DNA of 64,000 nucleotides from Bacillus pseudomycoides (GTDB taxonomy: Bacteria > Bacillota > Bacilli > Bacillales > Bacillaceae_G), in contig NZ_CP064269.1 in the NCBI RefSeq assembly GCF_022811845.1, positions 12,712 to 76,711 on the forward strand, given 5' to 3'. Both the position numbers and the translations under genes were made by a program. Shown here one piece after another: positions 34,081 to 43,458 of this stretch. The notes under the pieces are model-generated. The model was not told the DNA's origin and ran no database searches. It saw only the letters and a program-made list of their open reading frames with translations. Positions within the stretch are counted from its first letter, which is position 1. Each line of letters starts with the position of its first letter.

Positions 34081-34943
34081 GGTTCTGGTGCAAAAATAGA
34101 ATAAAAGATAATAAAGCGCATAGATTCCTAACGGAATCGTATCTTATGCTGCAAGTCCAAACAATTGATGGATGAATTCTTTCTGGTTTTGGACAGACTG
34201 GTCCCGTAAATTAACCTGTTCTTTTTTAATCATATGCATGGCTTCTACTCCAGAAAGAATGGATGTAGCTGTGTCAAAACATTTGAACCCTAGCATAGAA
34301 CGAATTCGCTTCTTTATAAAGCGATGATCTTGTTCTACTATGTTATTCAAGTACTTTTGTTGTCTAAGTCGCATACCACCAGGTATGCTTTTTTCTTTTT
34401 TCAACTGTTCAATCGCTATAGGGTAAGCTGGATTTTTATCGACTGTTATAACACGAGGTTTTGAAACATGAAAAGACTGCAAGGCCTTCTTGAAAAAGCG
34501 CTTTGCAGCCTTCTGGTCTCTTGTTTTGCTCAGGTAAAAATCGATTGTATTTCCTTTCGAATCAACAGCACGATACAGGTACATCCATTGACCTTTTACT
34601 TTGATATATGTTTCATCGACTCTCCAGGAGTCACTTGTTTGTTTAAGGTGACGTCGGATTCGTTTGTCCAATTCAGGACCGTACTGATGAACCCAACGCA
34701 TAATCGTTGTATGAGAAATGGATAAGCCCCGTTCCTCCATCATTTCCACTAAATCACGAAAACTGAGGTTGTACCGTAGGTACCATCTTACCGTTAACAA
34801 AATAATATCAGGCTGATAATGCTTCCATTTGAATACATTTTCCTTTTCCATACCAATCACACACCTTCTTTAGATTAGTAGTATCAGTATGTCCAAGATT
34901 TGTAGATTTATTGCAATTGTCCTGAAGTTTTTGCACCAGAACC
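34081..34943 (-). mobile_element. IS6-family (IS240-like) insertion sequence, copy 2
   Basis: 863 bp, with the same ends and almost the same sequence as 5604-6466, in opposite orientation. No 8-bp duplication (ACATAACG versus TTAAAAAT). Two near-identical copies in inverted orientation about 27.6 kb apart can flip the DNA between them. Confidence 0.92.
34144..34860 (-). CDS. IS6-family DDE transposase
   Basis: Intact 235-238 residues, with DETYIKVKGQW, ITVDKNPAY and NNIVEQDHRF. It differs from the copy at 5687 by very few residues. Start ATG 34851 is preferred (MEKENVFKW), GTG 34860 also possible. Confidence 0.9.
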   Translation of the reverse strand: MIGMEKENVFKWKHYQPDIILLTVRWYLRYNLSFRDLVEMMEERGLSISHTTIMRWVHQYGPELDKRIRRHLKQTSDSWRVDETYIKVKGQWMYLYRAVDSKGNTIDFYLSKTRDQKAAKRFFKKALQSFHVSKPRVITVDKNPAYPIAIEQLKKEKSIPGGMRLRQQKYLNNIVEQDHRFIKKRIRSMLGFKCFDTATSILSGVEAMHMIKKEQVNLRDQSVQNQKEFIHQLFGLAA

Positions 34944-36445
34944 TTAAAAATAAAGTTAAAGAATTTCAGGCTTTTACACTTTTACCTGCTGATGGTATTG
35001 CTGAAAAACAAACCTGGTTATCAGCATTAGTTAGTACGGGTGATCCAGAAAGAAAAGGTACAGCATGTGATTGTATCACAACTATCACTTCTGCGAGAGC
35101 TAAAGCACTAAAGAGTCAAGGGTATAAAACGGTTGGAAGATATTTGGTGAATGTTCCTGGTGGAATCAATAAAAAAGTTCAACCTGGTGAATTAAACACG
35201 ATTTTGTCAGAGGGTTTAACTGTGTTTCCTATCTATCAATCTTTAGGTAATAAACTAAGCTATTTTAACGCTTATCAAGGTGCAAAAGATGCTCGAGAGG
35301 CTATGGAAGCAGCGAATGGTTATGGTTTTGGCGAGGGTACAACCATTTACTTTGCAGTAGACTTTGATGCTTATGATGAACATGTTTCAAGTAGTATTAT
35401 CCCCTATTTCCAAGCTGTTCATAATAAAATGAAGGCACTGGGAGGCAAATACAAGGTCGGTATCTACGGAACAAGAAATGTTTGTAGTCGTGTATCAAAA
35501 GTAGGCTATGCTGTAAGTAGTTTTGTAAGTGGTATGTCAACAGGTTTTAGTGGTAATTTAGGATATCCTCTTCCTAAAAATTGGGCATTTGATCAAATTT
35601 CTACTATTAAAATTGGTAGTGGTGAAGGTACAATAGAAATTGATAATGATATCCAATCGGGGATTGATAAGGGAGTTAGTGTTGTATATCCACCTGTAAA
35701 AATAACACATAAAGATGATGTTTATTTACCAAATGAATCTATTTCTTCTTTCAAAAAAGATCTAGTAAAAGAAGCAAAAGAACAGTTAGCAGTTCTTACA
35801 GAACTCAAAGCTCTTCGTACTCCAGAGGAAGCCATAGATATTATTGTAAAATATGATAAGTTACTGACGAATGTAAGTCAAATCTATAGCATGAGAAAGG
35901 CAATGATTCAATCAGTATTATTTAGAGAGTTGTTTTGCTATGGTGTAGATGATCAAATAGGAGATGGTTTGGTTAAAACATATTTTGAGTTTAAAGAAGA
36001 TTATGAAAAATAGGAAAAATTACCTGATGCTGTTAAGATAATTACCCCTCCGCCTGTAGCATCGCCCGTTATGAAAGAAGATAGTAGTACTGGATTAGGT
36101 CAAATTTTTGCTGCTACTGCTATTGATTCAATTAATTATGCCGTTACTATTAAGTTGATTAGTGACAAAACCTACGAAACAAGTAATTGGAAAGATCGGA
36201 AATACATTTGGTTTAAATTAAAAGACGATGAAGAGTTTAATCTTAAAACTTGTGCATTAGTACTTGTCCGAGCAGCGAATCAAGTAGGATTAAAAGATAA
36301 TTATTATGATTATGATGTAAATCAAATAAAGAAAGCACTAGCAAGGTATAATGGAACAGATGATAGAGCAGTAAAATATGGGAATAATGTATATAAACTT
36401 TACCTAGCTTTTGAGAAATATAATCAACCAGCGAGAGAAAAATAG
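34944..36445 (+). pseudogene. DUF1906 glycoside-hydrolase-like protein, 5' cut by IS6 and one in-frame TAG
   Basis: The frame enters from the IS6 end and first shows the tail of a peptidoglycan-binding domain (VKEFQAFTLLPADGIAEKQTW). Then comes a DUF1906 (Rv2525c-like) TIM-barrel domain at about residues 58-250 (ACDCITTITSARAKALKSQG, TIYFAVDFDAY, YKVGIYGTRNVC). TAG at 36011-36013 interrupts, but the same frame stays open to 36445 with another 140 residues. Original product: a secreted cell-wall-active protein. The 5' part is missing, so it is at best a remnant, unless expressed from within the element. Confidence 0.75.
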
Positions 36446-36479
36446 TATTTATTATCTGATATGAAAGGGAAGTATATAA

Positions 36480-36824
36480 ATGAAATTGATATTTGTACTT
36501 TTAAATGTATGTGTTAACTCAATTTTAGCAATCCTACTTCCGTACACTACAATATTTATTTTTACTTGTATTTATTATATAGGCACTATCATTGGTTATT
36601 TTGATGGATTAGATATTGTGGGTGAGGAAGACGTAATTATTGTATTAATCCCTATAACTCTAATACTTATTATGATATTAATTTTAGTGGGGATATTCGG
36701 TAATAAATACATTTGTAAAAGAATGGATATTGGGAAATTGAATTATTTCCTATTTAGTGGGTTAATTTTTCTATTAGTATTTAGCCTTGTGATGTTTACC
36801 TTAGATCCTTTTCATATTATTTAA
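36480..36824 (+). CDS. Membrane protein, 114 aa
   Basis: ATG 36480 follows AAAGGGAAG. Three or four hydrophobic segments (residues 5-22, 25-42, 53-72, 88-107). It starts 34 bases after the DUF1906 frame, so it was part of that operon. The family is unknown. It could be an accessory or immunity protein to the preceding wall-active protein, which is only a guess from position. Confidence 0.6.
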   Translation: MKLIFVLLNVCVNSILAILLPYTTIFIFTCIYYIGTIIGYFDGLDIVGEEDVIIVLIPITLILIMILILVGIFGNKYICKRMDIGKLNYFLFSGLIFLLVFSLVMFTLDPFHII

Positions 36825-36845
36825 TTGTACAATTATCTGAAATGT

Positions 36846-36933
36846 GGTTCTGGTGCAAATATGATTTATTAGAAACATAGAACCTCAATATTCTTTTCAT
36901 CCATGTTCTTCTTCATATCTTTGCACCAGAACC
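36846..36933. mobile_element. 88-bp miniature IS6 element
   Basis: GGTTCTGGTGCAAA at the left and TTTGCACCAGAACC at the right, the exact IS6 ends found elsewhere in the window, enclose only about 60 non-coding bases. It is an internal-deletion or MITE form that the IS6 transposases here could in principle mobilise. Confidence 0.8.
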
Positions 36934-37057
36934 ATGAAACCTATAGGGACTCACCATATCCAAAAAAGAAAATTGTACGTTTAAACACAAATTGGACACA
37001 TTTTAACTGATACACTGTACGTTAAGCGCAAAGTTTGTTACTAAAAAACTATCCTTT

Positions 37058-37092
37058 TGAAAAAAAGATCCCCTAATATGGGATCTTTTCTT
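37058..37092. terminator. Hairpin terminator
   Basis: AAAAGATCCC-CTAATAT-GGGATCTTTT with flanking A/T runs, between the left end of the Tn3-like unit and the small membrane gene. Confidence 0.75.
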
Positions 37093-37203
37093 AGTGAGTT
37101 AGTCTTAGATAAAGAAATTGTACTTCTTTATCTGTTACAGATAAACTAATTGATGTCTGCACTACAGCATTTATTGATATTATTAATAGAACAAACATGA
37201 ATA

Positions 37204-37552
37204 TCAAAAACCATTTTGGAATATCATTTTTCTTTTTATGAAAGATATTAAGAGAATTAAAAGTAATATAACCAAATATGCTATTGATACATACAATTCT
37301 AAATTTTGTTGGCTTAATTTGTTAACGGCATTTCGAAAATCTTCTAAGTTCAACTCATTTTCCTTATTTTCCTTTATTATTGAATTAGAACTTTTATAAC
37401 CAATTTTCCACGTATAATTGTTGTTTTCTTTATCTACAATATAATAATAATTACGCACTTCTTTTTGTAATAATTTCTCCATTTGCTAAAGTTTTTGAAC
37501 TAGGAATCAATATCCCTATAAGACATAGCACAATAATTAATTTACTCTTCAT
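37204..37552 (-). pseudogene. Secreted/membrane protein gene with one-base frameshift
   Basis: From ATG 37552 the frame reads a signal peptide (MKSKLIIVLCLIGILIPSS, KTLANG) and then stops after RSA. One base away, the frame continues as EKLLQKEVRNYYYIVDKENN and a C-terminal hydrophobic helix (VSIAYLVILLLILLISFI) with a basic tail, ending at 37204. Signal plus ectodomain plus anchor is a coherent type I membrane protein of about 115 residues. A base lost near 37485 explains the break. The resolvase gene ends 4 bases upstream. Confidence 0.55.
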
Positions 37553-37555
37553 ATT

Positions 37556-38200
37556 TTAGTCTCCGACATTTAATGTATTTTCATATTCTTTTATTACTTT
37601 GTTAAAAGTATTTTTCTTCAAGTCTAGTACCTCCATGAATTGAACCCCAGTTATTTCTCTATTTTTCCACTTCGGATAAGTTTCTTCTATTAGAAGTAAT
37701 TGCTTTGAGCTTAATGTTGAAAGGTTAAACTGAGGACGTCCTAAATGCTTCCCTTGAGATTTTGCTACTGCAATCCCTTCGGCTTGTCTCTGGTGAATCT
37801 TTTTACGCTCTTGATCTGCAACATAAGATAGCAAAGATAAAAACTGATCTTCCATTAACCGTCCCATGTCACCCATCTCTCGAAACTTTCGACTATCAAA
37901 CAATGTTTCATTTTCTAAAACGACAATATCAGCTTGTAATTCTCTTGTTATGTACTTCCACTCTGAAATTACTTCATCATAATTACGACCCATACGATCT
38001 AAAGCATCTATGTAAACAATATCACTTGTACTCAATATTTTTCGTAATAATTGATACTGAGGACGATCAAAATGTCGTCCACTTGCTTTATCCACAAAAA
38101 TACGCCGAGCTTCCACTCCTCGTTCCATCATCTTATGTAATTGACGTTGTTCATTTTGATCTTTTGTACTTACACGTATATATCCATAAATATTTGCCAC
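37556..38200 (-). CDS. Serine recombinase (resolvase), 214 aa
   Basis: GTG 38200 follows AAGGAGC; upstream in-frame codons lack a site. IYGYIRVSTKDQNEQRQ has the catalytic Ser, ALDRMGRNYDEV follows, then DQFLSLLSYVADQERKKIHQ, and a C-terminal helix-turn-helix (ITGVQFMEVLDLKKNTFNKV). Length and layout are those of Tn3-type resolvases (TnpR). The palindrome at 38343-38368 lies upstream as part of its res site. Confidence 0.9.
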   Translation of the reverse strand: MANIYGYIRVSTKDQNEQRQLHKMMERGVEARRIFVDKASGRHFDRPQYQLLRKILSTSDIVYIDALDRMGRNYDEVISEWKYITRELQADIVVLENETLFDSRKFREMGDMGRLMEDQFLSLLSYVADQERKKIHQRQAEGIAVAKSQGKHLGRPQFNLSTLSSKQLLLIEETYPKWKNREITGVQFMEVLDLKKNTFNKVIKEYENTLNVGD

Positions 38201-38342
38201 GTTTGAGATGCTCCTTACATTTGTTACCACAATTATACCACTTTTGTTTATAAAGGTGTTCATTAAAAATAAACGTTTATAAAACAATTCAAATCACCTT
38301 TATAAACTTGATATTTCAATGTTTCATAGATGTTCTTTACCT

Positions 38343-38368
38343 GTTTGTAAAGGTATACCTTTACAAAC
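38343..38368. repeat. Resolvase res-site palindrome
   Basis: A perfect 26-bp palindrome: GTTTGTAAAGGTA followed by its complement TACCTTTACAAAC. Related half-sites (TTTATAAAGGTG, CACCTTTATAAAC) lie at 38250-38310. This three-part arrangement upstream of a resolvase gene fits a res site. A related site lies upstream of the resolvase at 46650. Confidence 0.7.
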
Positions 38369-38781
38369 AACAATTCGTTTTTTCTATTTGCAGATGAGTA
38401 TCGGCAATTAAATTTTTAATATAAGAGTTGATTTTCCAGCTCCAAATGTCCCGAATAGTCCTTATTTAGCTGAAAAAATAGTCTTAACGTACAGTAAATA
38501 CCTTAATTTGTGTCCAAATTGTGCCGTAACGTACAATTTTCTTAAAATGATATGGTGAGGCCTACAAGGAAAACTGTATGAACAAATATAATGAAATAAA
38601 TGTGTAGAGATAATAAAGTCATATAATTTCGATTGTAGAAATAGAGTAACCATCTATCTATTTAACAGATAGATGGTTACTAAAGATGTTTAAAAAGGTA
38701 GCTTTTCTTTCATTCTATAATTTTATTAAGAATAATAAAGTTGTATAATTTTCGTCAGGCAAATAATTTAATTTAGTCCCC

Positions 38782-39234
38782 TTATCTCGTACTCCATTCT
38801 TTTGCCATTTCATCATGATATGCTTTTGTCCAATGATATGGTTGCAATTCTTTTAAAGGTTTAAAAATAATATCTTGTTTAGAATTTGTAATCGCACATT
38901 GTACTTCTGGTCCCCAATAAAATAAACGTTCTTGGCATACACCACAAGGCGATAATATCTTTAATTCAGAATACTCATTTTCTCTTGCAAGACAAATAGA
39001 ATGTGTAACTTTCTTTTGAAATTTATGTGCTTCTAAAATTGCACCTGTTTCCATACAAAGTTCTGTTGAATCATTTATTACGCCTGGGGAAACACTTGTA
39101 TAAATTGTTCCATCCTCTACACGAATCGCTGCAGCTCCACCCCAATCATTTGGATATCTTTGTTCAATTAAATTTTTCACCACATCATATAATTGTTGTT
39201 CAATACTCAATTTCTTTTCCTCATTTCTGCGCAA
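38782..39234 (-). CDS. Cytidine/blasticidin-type deaminase, 150 aa
   Basis: The zinc-binding deaminase motifs are TELCMETGA (Cys60, Glu62) and SPCGVCQERL (Pro96, Cys97, Cys100), with a Gly/Ala-rich AAAIRVEDG strand before them. This is the small tetrameric cytidine deaminase fold. It is longer at the C-terminus than Cdd, with Trp/Tyr-rich residues, and resembles the blasticidin-S deaminase group first found in B. cereus. Nucleoside or nucleoside-antibiotic deamination is inferred. It stands alone between mobile units. Confidence 0.75.
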   Translation of the reverse strand: MRRNEEKKLSIEQQLYDVVKNLIEQRYPNDWGGAAAIRVEDGTIYTSVSPGVINDSTELCMETGAILEAHKFQKKVTHSICLARENEYSELKILSPCGVCQERLFYWGPEVQCAITNSKQDIIFKPLKELQPYHWTKAYHDEMAKEWSTR

Positions 39235-39385
39235 GTTTTGATTTAATGAATATCGAAATATTCTTTCTTTTAATATACCAATACAAGCGGGAAAATGGAA
39301 TGAACATCCAATTTCAAAGCATCTTTTGGAAGAACTTTATTATCTTTTAAATGACTTTATTTGTTTTTAAACAACTTTATTATCA

Positions 39386-39444
39386 CTTAAAAATAAGGCT
39401 CTTACTTTGTGGTCATATCCACGAAGTAAGAGCCTTATTTTTTC
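39386..39444. terminator. Large bidirectional hairpin terminator
   Basis: AAAATAAGGCTCTTACTTTG and its partner CGAAGTAAGAGCCTTATTTT form an almost perfect 19-bp stem with T run. It lies upstream of the deaminase gene, facing the toxin cassette. Confidence 0.75.
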
Positions 39445-39539
39445 TATTTATTTTGCATTTTAGTCTTGATTTCCCGAAAAGGGGGAATAAGGGAAAAATA
39501 CAACATAAGATTTGTATCGCTTAACCTTAACTACATATA

Positions 39540-39572
39540 AGGGGTCACCATATCAAAAAAAGAAAATTGTAA
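39540..39572. repeat. Single Tn3-like end (GGGGTCACCATATC)
   Basis: GGGGTCACCATATC followed by AAAAAAAGAAAATTGTA matches the ends of the unit at 36946-38562 and, inverted, the end at 57496-57526. No close partner is present on its right before 57 kb. Confidence 0.6.
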
Positions 39573-39587
39573 TTAATAATTATCTAA

Positions 39588-39620
39588 AAAAACAGCAGCA
39601 TAAGAACTGTTGCTGTTTTT
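39588..39620. terminator. Hairpin terminator
   Basis: AAAACAGCAGCATAAGAACT, then GTTGCTGTTTTT, a 9-bp stem with T run. The rest of 39621-39782 is AT-rich without a gene. Confidence 0.6.
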
Positions 39621-39837
39621 ATGAGCTGAATTTGCGATTTTAAAAGACTCATATATATAAAAGTAAAATTAATTGCCTTAAAATGCGCCTGACGGTATCG
39701 TGATTTTTGAATATGTATACAAAATACGGTTTTATTTAATGATATATTCCGTTTCCTCTAATTCATCTATGTCTTTTAAGTAGGGGTACGGAAACGATTC
39801 TAGGTATGAGGGGTCACTTTGGAAAAATATTCAGCAA

Positions 39838-39870
39838 AAAAAGTCGTAGGAACTATCTACGACTTTTTTA
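39838..39870 (-). terminator. Terminator after toxin-immunity operon
   Basis: AAAAAGTCGTAGGAACTATC, then TACGACTTTTTT, a 10-bp stem. The A run on the left serves minus-strand transcripts. It lies 40 bases beyond the immunity stop codon. Confidence 0.8.
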
Positions 39871-39909
39871 CTAAACCTTGCTAACTATTAATTGCAATTT
39901 AAAACCTCA

Positions 39910-40455
39910 TTAATCTGGGCAAACATCCAAAATATCATGAAAAATGGCATACTCTACAGTTACTTGAGGACCAAAAAAGGTTACACCTTCTGGAAATTGA
40001 ACGCCTTCAACAACTTCATTTATTTCTGCATACGATAAATCTGTATAACCACCTAATTTTAAAGTTTTATTTATCATTTGTTCCAGTTCTAACTGTTGAA
40101 AAGTATATGGTTGTACATCATATCCAGTCAGTGTAGACATTACTAAGTTCTCATCTGGACTTTCAATTTCAAACTCATGTTGTAAGTAAAAAACAGGCAA
40201 TAGTTTAGAAACTAGTAAGGTACTGCTATAAGTGCTTGAAAATCCGTTTTTTTCAAATTTTGGAAAATCAAACATAAATTTTGCAGATGGCCATGTATTG
40301 TCACTATTCACATCTGTAACATTTATTTCGCTCTTATTTAAATACATATTTAATTCTGAAGGTAATTGAAATATTTCTTTACATTTTAATAAATAATTTT
40401 CTATATCTTGTTTTTCATAGTACTTTTTTATCGTGTTATTTAATAATTCTTTCAT
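39910..40455 (-). CDS. Putative immunity protein, 181 aa
   Basis: A soluble, acidic protein (many Glu, few Lys) with no signal or membrane segment, so it should stay in the cytoplasm. It starts at ATG 40455, 19 bases after the toxin stop, in the same transcript. An acidic cytoplasmic partner directly downstream of a basic C-terminal ribonuclease domain is the standard arrangement of polymorphic-toxin immunity genes. It does not look like the 85-residue colicin E3 immunity protein, so it would be a different family. Function is inferred from context. Confidence 0.6.
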   Translation of the reverse strand: MKELLNNTIKKYYEKQDIENYLLKCKEIFQLPSELNMYLNKSEINVTDVNSDNTWPSAKFMFDFPKFEKNGFSSTYSSTLLVSKLLPVFYLQHEFEIESPDENLVMSTLTGYDVQPYTFQQLELEQMINKTLKLGGYTDLSYAEINEVVEGVQFPEGVTFFGPQVTVEYAIFHDILDVCPD

Positions 40456-40473
40456 AATATAGCTCCCATGCAG

Positions 40474-43350
40474 TTAACTCATTTTTAAATCGTGTCCACC
40501 TGATTTATCAGCTGGTTTTGTTGAGTTTAAATTAAAATCTATCTCGCCTTGATGCTTACCCTTTTTATTAACAACTTCAAATCTACCATGTTGTGTATCT
40601 AAAGCATAATATGTATCTGTTTTTGCATCATAATAAACATCCCTTTTATTCAGTTTAGTTCTTTTTGAATCTTTTTTCCATCCGTTTTTTGAGGCAATGT
40701 CTTTGGATGTTTCTTTTATTAAAGCTATTTTTTCATTTACATTCATTTTAGCTATTTTTTTATCAAATTCTGCAACATTAAAACCACCGTTAGAAGCGTT
40801 TTTAGCAGCCTTTTCAAGATTTTTCGCTTTCTTCTCGAGATCAGCAACTGTTCCGACTACTTTACCAAGTGTTTTAACTGTTCCACCTGTCGCAACACTT
40901 AAGACACCCATTGCATAATCTGAAGGATCATATTTCCGATCTGTACCCATCTCTTTTCCTTGGTACATTTGAATCGCTTCTTTAGGTACATTAATCAGAG
41001 GCAAGATATCCAATGTAGTCGTCATGAATTGATTTGTTTTGTTTTGCTCTGCGATATACTTATCGTATTTTTCCGGTGCAACGCCAAAATCAAATAATGC
41101 ATTACTTAAGTCAATGTTTCCAATATTTCTTGCTGCAGCCGGAATATCGACCTTATGACTTGCAATTTTATTGGCTGAGTCCATAAAGGTATTTGCAAGA
41201 TCTAATCCCATGTTTACATCTGTGAAAAAACCTGGTATTTTCTGATCTAATACTTGCAGATCTTTCGCAATTATTGGGGCTGTTTCTCGTGTTTTTTGTA
41301 CCAGTTCCTCCATCTTAGGTTTTGCTTCATCTATCGAATGTTTCCAACGAATTGAGCTATTTATAACTGGTCCTAAATCCTTAACTACACCAGAAAACCC
41401 CTCAGCTAGCTTACGATGATTCTTTTCAAGTTCCACAGATGCATCTGCTATATATTTTAAGAAATCTGCTGTTTCTGTTGCATATATATCTAAAACTCTA
41501 TAATATTCCGCATATGCTTGATACATAAATAAATATTGTTGCAGTACAGATACATATACATCTGCACCAAAATTCATCCACTCTTTCCCATATTGGATAA
41601 ACTTACTATAATCTCTCCCAGGTACTCCAAATAATTTAACAAGTTCTTGTCTTTGGGAAGTAGTTAAATTTTTTATGTCTCCTTTCATTGCGTTGACTAA
41701 TTCTTGTAATTTGTCATGCGCTTCTTTTACAATTCTTATTTTCTCTCTTGTATCTTGCTTTGCATGGTCTATTTCTTTAGATATATTATTCCAAGTTTCA
41801 ATAGAATCAGTTATGTTATGATCTAAATCCTCTAATACTTTGAACGTGTCATTAACTAGTGTTTCGTCACTCTTTAAATAATTGAATACACCTTCAAATA
41901 TTTTTAACTTACCATCTAACAATGTAAGTGGATTTTTCGCTTCTTGATCGAAAATAATTGCGTCATGAATTTGGACATATCCCTTTTCCCCATGATAATT
42001 CACTTCATACCAAGGACCTATTTTTCCAGTTACTTCTATAACTTCTCCACTTTGTACACGTTTCGCTCGTAACACATGTTTTAAATCTGGTTCTGGATAC
42101 ACTTTTTTCACAAGAGATTCAAGTACTATCCATCCTTTTACCATTTCTCCATCTTCGTTAAATGAAAATTTTTTACCTTTATATGTAAAGTCCTCTGTTT
42201 GTAAAGCACCAGACGGATGTAATAGGTACCAATCATATTCATTTTTCATCCAACCACTTTTGGATTCATGTGATGTATTAAAATAATAAGGTTTTCCATT
42301 AATAAAGTGTATGCCTGTTGATAATTGTCCACCTTCATTAAAATAATACATCTTTCCATCAATGTATTGTATTCCAACTTGCATAACACCTGAAGGGCTA
42401 TAGTATTTTTTTGTCCCACCTAAGTTGACCCAACCAGTTTGCATAGCACCATCTGATCCAAAATAGTATTGTTTATCATCAATGGTTTGGGATCCTGTTA
42501 CTCGATTTCCGTTTTTTTGATAATAATACCATTTTCCGTTTTTTTGCACCCAACTAGTTTTATTATCTAATAGAATAGAAGATTTTATATTTTGAAAATC
42601 ATGTGCTAAATCATAAAAAGCTTTAACGTCACTATCAAATCGTTTAAGGTGTGCTTTATCAATATTTGCTGGGAAAAATTTCTCAGGATCTTTCTTATAT
42701 CCTGTAAGTAGAAAATGAGAAATCATGGCTGTTCCTTGTACAAGTTCAAATGAAGTTGCAGGTGTTTGATCGATTACAACGGATTCAAGAATTCGAACAT
42801 ACCCAATTTCACCTTGATATTTTACTTGATACCAAAGACCTTGTTTCCCAACTACTTCAAGGATTTCACCTTCTTTAACAGGTTTCGACTCAAGAAGAAA
42901 TTTTGTTTCTGGTTTTGGGTATACTCTCTTAATTTTAGAGCGTAAAGTAATCCACCCTTTTTCCATTTCCCCATACTTATTAAATTGAAACTTCTTTCCT
43001 TTATAAGTTAATGATCCAGTGACAGGTAAACCATTCTCCATATACTCCCATTCATCAAGAGAATACATCCATCCTGTTTTCAGTTTTCCTGGCTCTTCAT
43101 AATATACAGATTTATCATTAACCCATTTCGTACCAAAGAATAATTTACCATCTTTGCCGAAATTATATTCAATCCCATCAAGTGTAATTGAATTCGTACG
43201 TTTGACACCAGGTTTTTCATAATAATACATGGCACCATCTTCTTTTACCCAGCCGATTTTATTGACTTCTTCAGCTGCAAACGTAAGAGAAGGAGCGTAA
43301 GTAGAACATAATAATACCAATGATAAAATAATACCTATAATTCTCCTCAT
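40474..43350 (-). CDS. Secreted polymorphic toxin: cell-wall-binding repeats and colicin E3-like ribonuclease domain, 958 aa
   Basis: ATG 43350 follows GAAAGGAG. A signal peptide (about 25 residues, ending LTFAAEE) comes first. Two blocks of glucan/choline-binding-type repeats follow (GWVKEDGAMYYYE; QYYFGSDGAMQTGWVN), each ending in an SH3-like domain (about 130-190 and 410-465). Residues 480-760 are long helices like HBL-type or LXG-like pre-toxin regions, then a segment like a pre-toxin linker (VPKEAIQMYQGKEMGTDRKY). The last about 95 residues resemble the colicin E3 cytotoxic domain: YYALDTQHGRFEV keeps Asp918, His921 and Glu925 at E3 catalytic spacing (D-x2-H-x3-E). Predicted target: 16S rRNA of neighbouring cells. 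Confidence 0.75.
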   Translation of the reverse strand: MRRIIGIILSLVLLCSTYAPSLTFAAEEVNKIGWVKEDGAMYYYEKPGVKRTNSITLDGIEYNFGKDGKLFFGTKWVNDKSVYYEEPGKLKTGWMYSLDEWEYMENGLPVTGSLTYKGKKFQFNKYGEMEKGWITLRSKIKRVYPKPETKFLLESKPVKEGEILEVVGKQGLWYQVKYQGEIGYVRILESVVIDQTPATSFELVQGTAMISHFLLTGYKKDPEKFFPANIDKAHLKRFDSDVKAFYDLAHDFQNIKSSILLDNKTSWVQKNGKWYYYQKNGNRVTGSQTIDDKQYYFGSDGAMQTGWVNLGGTKKYYSPSGVMQVGIQYIDGKMYYFNEGGQLSTGIHFINGKPYYFNTSHESKSGWMKNEYDWYLLHPSGALQTEDFTYKGKKFSFNEDGEMVKGWIVLESLVKKVYPEPDLKHVLRAKRVQSGEVIEVTGKIGPWYEVNYHGEKGYVQIHDAIIFDQEAKNPLTLLDGKLKIFEGVFNYLKSDETLVNDTFKVLEDLDHNITDSIETWNNISKEIDHAKQDTREKIRIVKEAHDKLQELVNAMKGDIKNLTTSQRQELVKLFGVPGRDYSKFIQYGKEWMNFGADVYVSVLQQYLFMYQAYAEYYRVLDIYATETADFLKYIADASVELEKNHRKLAEGFSGVVKDLGPVINSSIRWKHSIDEAKPKMEELVQKTRETAPIIAKDLQVLDQKIPGFFTDVNMGLDLANTFMDSANKIASHKVDIPAAARNIGNIDLSNALFDFGVAPEKYDKYIAEQNKTNQFMTTTLDILPLINVPKEAIQMYQGKEMGTDRKYDPSDYAMGVLSVATGGTVKTLGKVVGTVADLEKKAKNLEKAAKNASNGGFNVAEFDKKIAKMNVNEKIALIKETSKDIASKNGWKKDSKRTKLNKRDVYYDAKTDTYYALDTQHGRFEVVNKKGKHQGEIDFNLNSTKPADKSGGHDLKMS

Positions 43351-43436
43351 ACAGGCATCTCCTTTCAAAATATGTAATTTTTATAACCTTACAATTATAT
43401 ATAAAAATCCATATATAAATATAATTAAATTAATCA

Positions 43437-43452
43437 AATGCAAAATTGCATA
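43437..43452 (-). promoter_or_regulatory. Near-match to a PlcR box upstream of the toxin
   Basis: AATGCAAAATTGCATA differs from the PlcR consensus TATGNANNNNTNCATA only at the first base. It lies about 90 bases upstream of the toxin start codon. This could make the toxin part of the quorum-controlled PlcR regulon, but one mismatch can weaken binding. Confidence 0.4.
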
Positions 43453-43458
43453 TTCAAT

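Larger units (their letters stand above)
36946..38562. mobile_element. Tn3-like unit with resolvase but no transposase
   Basis: Left end GGGACTCACCATATCC, then GAAAATTGTACGTT. Right end, read inward from 38562, GGCCTCACCATATCATTTTA, then GAAAATTGTACGTT. Subterminal GACACA and GTACGTTAAG pieces are also mirrored. The 1.6 kb inside holds a serine resolvase, its palindromic site and a small membrane-protein gene. Confidence 0.75.
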
